A stretch of 64,000 bases of DNA from Ligustrum vulgare (taxonomy: Eukaryota; Streptophyta; Magnoliopsida; Lamiales; Oleaceae). Below are positions 58,501-64,000 of this stretch, in pieces. The stretch is from the NCBI GenBank assembly GCA_963555705.1, contig OY743169.1, forward strand, positions 44,566,124 to 44,630,123, in the 5' to 3' direction. Positions within the stretch are counted from its first letter, which is position 1, and the number at the start of each line of letters is the position of its first letter. The notes beneath the pieces were generated by a model, which saw nothing but the letters and a program-made list of their open reading frames with translations, searched no databases and was not told the origin of the DNA. A program made the position numbers and the translations under genes.

Positions 58501-58830
58501 TTAAAGTTGGAGAACGGGATAAATTGTATTTTGAACTTCAGATTGGGAAGTTAGTGAGGTTTTCTAGATTTGAGAATATCATATCTGATCCTTATGATGC
58601 TGCTTTAAGTTAGTACCTTAGTCCTCAGCTAGAATGAGTATGTGATATCTAGTACTTGATGCATGATTTGAAAGTATGGAATAAATGATTTAAGTTTGAA
58701 TTTCTTCAATTTTAAAAAAGGAAATTTCAATCGAGTTTAGAAGTGATTACGTATGTGAATCATTTTCAGAAAGATTCTTTCAAGTTTGGGTTTGTGTATA
58801 ATCTTTTATTGTTAAAATGTGGATAAAATT
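55572..58830 (+). mobile_element. Interior of a second non-autonomous chromovirus derivative, 3' end lost
   Basis: It begins with a primer-binding site and a short ATG frame (55674, MKIATAITRLTNSE) ending at a gtaaag donor-like site. From about 55990 it shares a collinear non-coding interior with 21795-24020, roughly 85-90% alike by eye (for example the blocks at 57090 and 22285, and 57420 and 22970), although the LTRs of the two elements differ. An extra block at about 56590-56990 is absent from the other copy. Similarity stops near 58800 with no integrase end, purine tract or 3' LTR. No long ORF. Confidence 0.82.
55575..55586 (+). other. Primer-binding site, initiator Met-tRNA type
   Basis: TGGTATCAGAGC, 3 bp after the LTR end; the same primer type as at 20681. 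Confidence 0.92.
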
Positions 58831-58839
58831 GAATACCAC

Positions 58840-59059
58840 AAAAAAAAGTTCTTTTTTTTAAATTTTATTTTTAAAGAGAATCAAACATATTATTTATTGT
58901 TAGCTTCTATTATTACTAATATTGAGAATTTATTTAAATTCATAAGAATAGAAATACAATTCTGAGTTGAATTTAAAATATGAAATACTTACATTGAAAA
59001 ATCATATTTCATCCTGAAAGAATATAATCGTGTAAAATAAATATTCTTATGAATAAAAA
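58840..59059. other. AT-rich junction sequence
   Basis: Nothing recognised; lies between the truncated chromovirus derivative and the GILT pseudogene. Confidence 0.4.
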
Positions 59060-59767
59060 CACAGGAAAAGCTAATCTCTTTTCCCCGTCCACAATTATAA
59101 CAGTTAGCCACGGGATTAGGATCCAAACCCAATTTCTTATAACATGTTTCCCATTGAGTATATTTCTCTTGATAGACCAGACTTTCCACATAGTAAATAA
59201 ATGGAAAGTGTTCATTTTGCATGGGTTTTCAATGAAGAAAGACAGTAAAAAAAAAGTATAAAAACTCTTTTACATTATAAAATTGAAAGCAGCCTTAAAA
59301 ATTCCTTTCAACAGAATTTACATGATTCTCTAATGATAATGTGAGACTACAATCATACAATGTTCTAATATAATATTGCAATGAGTTATATGAAGCATGT
59401 CCAGCTAAGCTTAAATCATTTTCTTTTAGTAAATATCATTAAGTTTTTTAAATAATTTTTTTTATAGTGATCGAAATTTGAAATAAGTTATTTATTTTAT
59501 CAATGTTACTCAAACGTGATCAGAGCTAGCAACATATGTTCACCATGCTACAGAAACAGAGTTTAACAGAAGCAAATGAAAAACTACATGAATAGAGCAA
59601 CAACAAAATGATGAAGCAGGTATCCTGATTCTGTTTAAAGTCCATCTTACATTATTAATATTTAACTTAAATGTTAAAAATATATTCTTACCACAGCATG
59701 CCAGAGATCAATTACACATGTCTCTAAGTGTTCAGTTAACATTCATATTGGCCATGTTGTTAACAAA
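59060..59767 (-). pseudogene. GILT-type thiol reductase pseudogene, two exons
   Basis: Exon remnant one (about 59767-59692, minus strand) reads HGQYEC, stop, LNT, a lost base, LETCVIDLWHAV, then a gtaag donor. This is the GILT signature CQHGxxECxxNxxxxC. Exon remnant two (about 59218-59060) reads NEHFPFIYYVESLVYQ, TQWETCYKKLGLDPNP, NCYNCGRGKE, the next conserved block. Its acceptor looks damaged (tgcaaaatg where tgcagaatg would fit). GILT proteins reduce disulfides in vacuoles/lysosomes via a CxxC site, which lies upstream and is not found. Premature stop, frameshift and missing ends make it a pseudogene. Confidence 0.82.
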
Positions 59768-60118
59768 ACAAGAATATATAAAGATACAAAATATAATCAA
59801 ATAATAATTATTCTTATCTTGTAGATCATTTATCAACAGTTTGCCACTACTTTCAATGCATAAAGGAGAGAGGAGATCAAATATATACTCGGATTCAAAT
59901 CTTTATCTGCTTGCTTTCAAGAAGCTCAATTTTTCCTTCATGGAAATTAATCAACAATGAAGTAATTGATAGCATAATACCTAAATTAACCAAAAAAAGG
60001 GGAAAGAAATACTAATCATAATAACCCCGATGCACTAATATCAATACAATTATAAAATCCAAATTGACATAAAAATAATAATTTGTAAATAGACGAAAGG
60101 TGTCTATTGAGAATTAAG
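59768..60118. other. Unassigned sequence between pseudogene exon and ORF
   Basis: AT-rich; no GILT CxxC exon found on the minus strand. May be intron or unrelated. Confidence 0.35.
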
Positions 60119-60439
60119 TCAACCCACCTCGAGTTTAAGATTAGAGGGCTGGTATGAGGCAATATTAACCCGTTCAAGATCAAGAACAGAATTAATAAAA
60201 CATGCCAAGTTTTTCTTTGACCCAATAAAACTCATTTGAAATTTACCACCATTTACACTAATTCTCATGCGAGAGCTCAAACAAACGTTCATTGATTTTT
60301 TCCCATCACATAACCCAACAAAATCTACAAAAACCAAGTCTTTACTGCTGCCAAGACCATACCCATCAAATAATTTCACAGATTGCACCACAAGATAGCT
60401 AATTGTACAAACATTTTTCATCAACCTCCCGTTAAACAC
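60119..60439 (-). CDS. Unrecognised 106-codon ORF or exon
   Basis: The minus-strand frame starts MFNGRLMKNVCTISYLVV at 60439 and stays open to 60119, with balanced amino-acid use (FDGYGLGSSKDLVFVDFVGL, VCLSSRMRISVNGGKFQM, a predicted helix SVLDLERVNIA). It ends near ctcgag|gtgggt, which could be a splice donor. It looks more protein-like than neighbouring ORFs, so it may be an exon of a gene or gene fragment. I recognise no domain and cannot link it to the GILT pseudogene. Confidence 0.3.
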   Translation of the reverse strand: MFNGRLMKNVCTISYLVVQSVKLFDGYGLGSSKDLVFVDFVGLCDGKKSMNVCLSSRMRISVNGGKFQMSFIGSKKNLACFINSVLDLERVNIASYQPSNLKLEVG

Positions 60440-60562
60440 ACAACTACTTATTATTTTACTGCATAATCTTTAAGCGATGGGTACGGAATGTGAAATCTCA
60501 GAGAAGGAGAGACGTGCGTATAATGTGTGGAAATAGGGAAATAAAGATTTGGAGATAAAAAA

Positions 60563-61506
60563 TGTAACGCCCCGAATTCCGTGAAACCCGGGACGCCACT
60601 TCGTCTTTTAAAGCTGACTTTATTGCGAAAAATAAATTGAATTCTAAACATCATATTTATCATTTAAAAATTTCAACGGAAACTTAATTCTAATAAATTC
60701 ATTTAAAAAAATTCATAAAATTTTAATTCTCAAAAATAACTAAATTTATCACATTTATTATTTGAAAACTACAGCGGAAACTAAATCATATGAATTCTAA
60801 AACATTCATAAAACTTTAAATCAATTTTTCGAAGGAAAGTAACGATAAATAATTAAATTGACAATATTTATCAAATCGTGACTTTAAAGCAATTTAGCTT
60901 CATTATTAATTTGTCATCGCTGCCCATCATTCGCCACCATCTCCGAAATCTACAAGAGTTGTTAAAAATGGAATGAGCATTTTGAAGAAATACTCAGTAG
61001 GTTCAGCCCTGTTTAAATGAACTATATCGTAAATAACACATATAATCATGCAACTTAAGTCATAAATTCTAATTCTCATGCAGTAAGCAAGTGGATCTCA
61101 TGCCCGAAGGAAACTGGTCCATGGCCGAAAACATGTGGATCTGGGCCCGAAGGCAACTAGTTATCATAAATTACATAATCACATGCATAAATTTACAATA
61201 CTGGTTTACTTAATATTGTGCAATTAGAATGAAAGAGTTTTTGAAGTAATGAACCTACCGTAAAATGTTCTGGAGTTCGTTAGTAAAAACGATTCTAGCT
61301 TTCTTGAAATTACCATACCTCATCTAGCCCAAAAATAAATAATTTCTAATTAGAAACTTGAAATTAAAGTTTTGTAAGTGAAAAGAAATTTTTTAGGGTT
61401 GAATTAAAAGAATTTAGGATTTAAAAGTATATGGCTGAAATAGTATTTTCAAAACTTAAGGGCTGACTAGAAAACATTTTAAAATTGTAGGGGCTGAATA
61501 AAACAA

Positions 61507-61572
<66 letters not shown>

Positions 61573-61621
61573 ATTTCTCAACAGAAACAGAGAGGAGAAG
61601 GGAGGAGTCGGGCGAGCAGAG
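60563..61621 (-). mobile_element. LTR-B family LTR, cut by a nested element
   Basis: Starts TGTAACGCCCCGAATTCC and shows the shared internal blocks (gaaatactcagtaggttca near 60990-61005). It runs to 61621, where another element begins. The rest of this LTR would lie beyond 64000. Left flank is aaaaa (60558-60562). Confidence 0.88.
61509..61569. repeat. (TC)n microsatellite
   Basis: About 30 TC units, at the LTR-B position that also holds (CT)n at 49922 and 54138. Confidence 0.97.
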
Positions 61622-62127
61622 TGTGACGACCCGAAATCTTGACCATTCGAGTGCCACTAAAAGTGACTCATATCATATTATCGAGACTTAAATAGTAATG
61701 TAAAATTATTCAAAAGAATAATTAGAATCCCATAATTTTATTTGTGAATATAAATAGAACATAATTTTCTTACATAAAGTTCAACATAATTATCTCATCA
61801 ATCTTAACCACTTTTGCCACTTCCATGTTGACCGCCTCGAACCTTCAATTATCTGAAAATGGTAAATATCGTAGAGTGAGATTTATAAAATCCCAGTAAG
61901 TATACCAAGCATAAATTTTCTTTTGAAAGCATATGGATCATTTTCATCATAATATAGGATAGGATCGAAATACTCATAAATATAGGGAGACACAAGAATT
62001 TTACCGAACTTAAATGGCAAGAATTCTTATGTGTAGCGCTACTAAACTCCGGTCCCCTTAGCATAATCATAAACATATCATATGGAACCCATAACAATCT
62101 TGTGAGATTGATTTCATAGCAATGATC

Positions 62128-62730
62128 CAAACATTTTCATAAAAACATAAAGATATACTTACTTGTCATAAAAACATACTTACTTTTCATAAAAACATAA
62201 GATATACTTACTTGTCATAAAAACATACTTACTTTTCATAAAAACATAAGGTGTATTTACCTTTCATAAAAACATACTTACTTTTCATAAAAACATAAGA
62301 TATACTTACTTGTCATAAAAACGTACTTACTTTTCATAAAAACATAAGGTGTATTTACCTTTCATAAAAACATACTTACTTTTCATAAAAACATAAGATA
62401 TATTTACTTTTCATAAAAACATACTTACTTTTCATAAAAACATAAGATATACTTACTTGTCATAAAAACATACTTACTTTTCATAAAAACATAAGGTGTA
62501 TTTACCTTTCATAAAAACATACTTACTTTTCATAAAAACATAAGATATACTTACTTGTCATAAAAACATACTTACTTTTCATAAAAACATAAGGTATACT
62601 TACTTTTCATAAAAACATAAGGTAATACCTTTCATAAAAACATACTTACTTTTCATAAAAACATAAGGTATATTTACCTTTCATAAAAACGTACTTACTT
62701 TTCATAAAAACATAAGATATACTTACCTTT
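62128..62730. repeat. Tandem array of ~24-bp units in LTR-C
   Basis: About 600 bp built from cataaaaacatacttactttt-type units alternating with cataaaaacataagatatacttactt units, giving a higher-order period near 45-50 bp. Variants alternate (agatata, aggtgta; cttgt, ctttt). Confidence 0.95.
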
Positions 62731-62954
62731 TAAAAGATTAAAATGAAGTGTAGTAGTAAATGGACCAAAACTTTCTTGACCACCTTGAATTTCTCTTACT
62801 TGTGGATTTTGTTAAGAGATTGGAAATAAGTGTATATGTGTAGAGTTGTGTGTAAAAGAGATGGGTTTAAATAGATGTATAAAGTTGGCATATTGTAAAC
62901 ATAATCATTCAATTCTATTAATTTTAACACATCATTTTCTTAAAGTAAAGCACC

Positions 62955-63300
62955 ATTCATATACTTTTCCATATTTATACAAATAATATGCTCTTCATGA
63001 TTATATATAATGGAGTCTATCAATCATTCATATACTTTTCCATATTTATACAATTATTATGCTCTTCATGATTATATATAATGGAGTATATAAATCATTC
63101 ATATACTTTTCCATATTTATACAAATATTATGCTCTTCATGATTATATATAATGGAGTATATAATTCATTCATATACTTTTCCATATTTATACAAATATT
63201 ATGCTCTTCATGATTACATATAATGGAGTCTATCAACCATTCATATACTTTTCCATATTTATTAAATTAAGATTCTCATAATTATTATATATAATGGAAC
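62955..63300. repeat. 71-bp tandem repeat in LTR-C
   Basis: Units starting cattcatatacttttcc at 62955, 63025, 63096, 63167 and 63238, period 70-71 bp, nearly five copies, the last one diverged. Each unit includes atgctcttcatgattatatata. Confidence 0.95.
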
Positions 63301-63592
63301 CTCTCATGCTTGCATATATTTTCTTAATTTCAATAATAAAAATAATTTTTGTATAAATAAATATTGGGATAACATTGAATTAAGTACTTGGACTTAATAT
63401 ACTTTAAATGAAGAGAATGGAAATATTTTTAGAAATTCGGAATTTAATTTAAAATCGAACGATCTCGATTATTTCTTGATTTGGCTATACGAATACGTCG
63501 TGGCGTTAACTTAATAAAAATGGGTGAAATAGTAGCGACACGATTTTCTATTAAAATAATTATTAATCGCGTAAAAATTCTTGGTCGCTACA

Positions 63593-64000
63593 AACTTACC
63601 CCCTTAAAATAATTTCGTCCTCGAAATTAATCTTACTTGATCTTATGATTTCTGAACACTTAATCAGAATCTCTTCTTCTTCTTCTTATGTAGCATCATC
63701 GCTACCATATTTAACCCAACCATATTTAACCCACTGGACTTTGACTAAATGCATCAATTTGTTTTCTTAAGACATGGACTTTTCTATCAATAATAGACAT
63801 ATGTCTACTCATAAATTCTTCTGAATCAAAATGAAAACTCCCAATCGTATGTGATATTTCATCATATCTTGTAGTATTCATGTAACTTGTCATTTATCAT
63901 CGTATCATGTGACCTCAAATATTCGTATTAATATCTCTAAAATTTCAATAAATCTTTACTAACATATCATACCATAATAATTTGTCATTTCTTCTTATCA
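63593..64000 (-). mobile_element. 3' interior of a third non-autonomous chromovirus derivative
   Basis: On the minus strand it ends gatta-atttcgaggacgaaatt, then a purine tract, then LTR-C. Just upstream a decayed chromodomain-like end reads VKYGSDDAT and EEEEEIL (about 63735-63665). Further in (about 63840-64000) it matches the non-coding interiors near 58045-58120 and 22545-22600. Runs off the window. Confidence 0.82.

Larger units (their letters stand above)
61622..63592 (-). repeat. 3' LTR (LTR-C, 1971 bp) of a minus-strand chromovirus derivative
   Basis: Starts TGTGACGACCCGAAATC and ends ...TTCTTGGTCGCTACA. Its U3 end (minus strand TGTAGCGACCAAGAATTTTT) equals LTR-B, but the other end (…GGGTCGTCACA) and the middle differ, and it is shorter. 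The next bases (63595-63610) are a reversed purine tract, so the element's interior lies to the right and this is its 3' LTR. Left flank cagag (61617-61621). It contains two tandem arrays. Confidence 0.9.

Noticed and set aside
62128..62730. Regular repeats that look like a CRISPR array
   Set aside because: The units are nearly continuous with no unique spacers, lie inside a plant LTR, and vary as a minisatellite does.

Overview
This 64-kb window is nuclear DNA of a flowering plant, probably a eudicot. The evidence is one intron-rich plant gene sitting among plant-specific repeats: chromovirus, Tat-type Ty3/gypsy and SIRE-type Ty1/copia retrotransposons, Helitron remains, and an endogenous pararetrovirus (Caulimoviridae-like). 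No rRNA or tRNA gene, operon or CRISPR array was seen. Only one intact cellular gene is visible.

Layout. (1) 1-6910: the 3' part of a long LTR, then a decayed endogenous pararetrovirus (protease, reverse transcriptase, RNase H, and a last ORF), split by a solo LTR at 1785-4201. (2) 6911-12545: a defective SIRE-like copia element inserted into the viral sequence. (3) 12546-34368: a block of nested retrotransposons that reads sensibly only if 12746-27535 is turned around. With that 14.8-kb inversion undone, two elements become whole and each gains a 5-bp target-site duplication (TSD): a Tekay-type chromovirus (TSD tgtag) and a Tat-type gypsy element (TSD ctcat). A solo LTR (14462-16985, TSD taacc) lies inside the inverted block. 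(4) 34374-35940: the other side of the pararetrovirus (leader and first ORFs). (5) 36291-40636, minus strand: an apparently intact 8-exon ubiquitin-specific protease gene of 696 codons. (6) 41485-52532: remains of a Helitron carrying a group A (GBF4-like) bZIP gene fragment and the C-terminal end of a Pif1-type helicase. It is split by a solo LTR (43197-51495, TSD ggttt) that itself holds another solo LTR (TSD acctc) and a small LTR element (TSD ctagc). (7) 52876-58830: a chromovirus-derived element with 5' LTR and primer-binding site but no 3' LTR. (8) 58840-60562: a GILT thiol reductase pseudogene and an unassigned ORF. (9) 60563-64000: a truncated LTR, then the 3' LTR and 3' interior of a further element running off the window.

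How it fits together. Most of the window is a stack of insertions into an old viral integration. Relative ages follow from who interrupts whom: pararetrovirus first, then the SIRE-like element, then the Tekay-like element and the solo LTR inside its 3' LTR. The Tat element sits separately in the viral leader. The inversion came last.

Most notable are three chromovirus-derived elements (20677-24803, 55572-58830, 63593-64000) with different LTRs but a shared, essentially non-coding interior. One of them has nearly identical LTRs and a full-length inverted LTR fused into its 5' LTR. This points to a non-autonomous family mobilised recently in trans. Coordinates of insertions and splice sites come from reading the bases. 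Divergence figures are eye estimates, and family names come from protein motifs rather than database searches.
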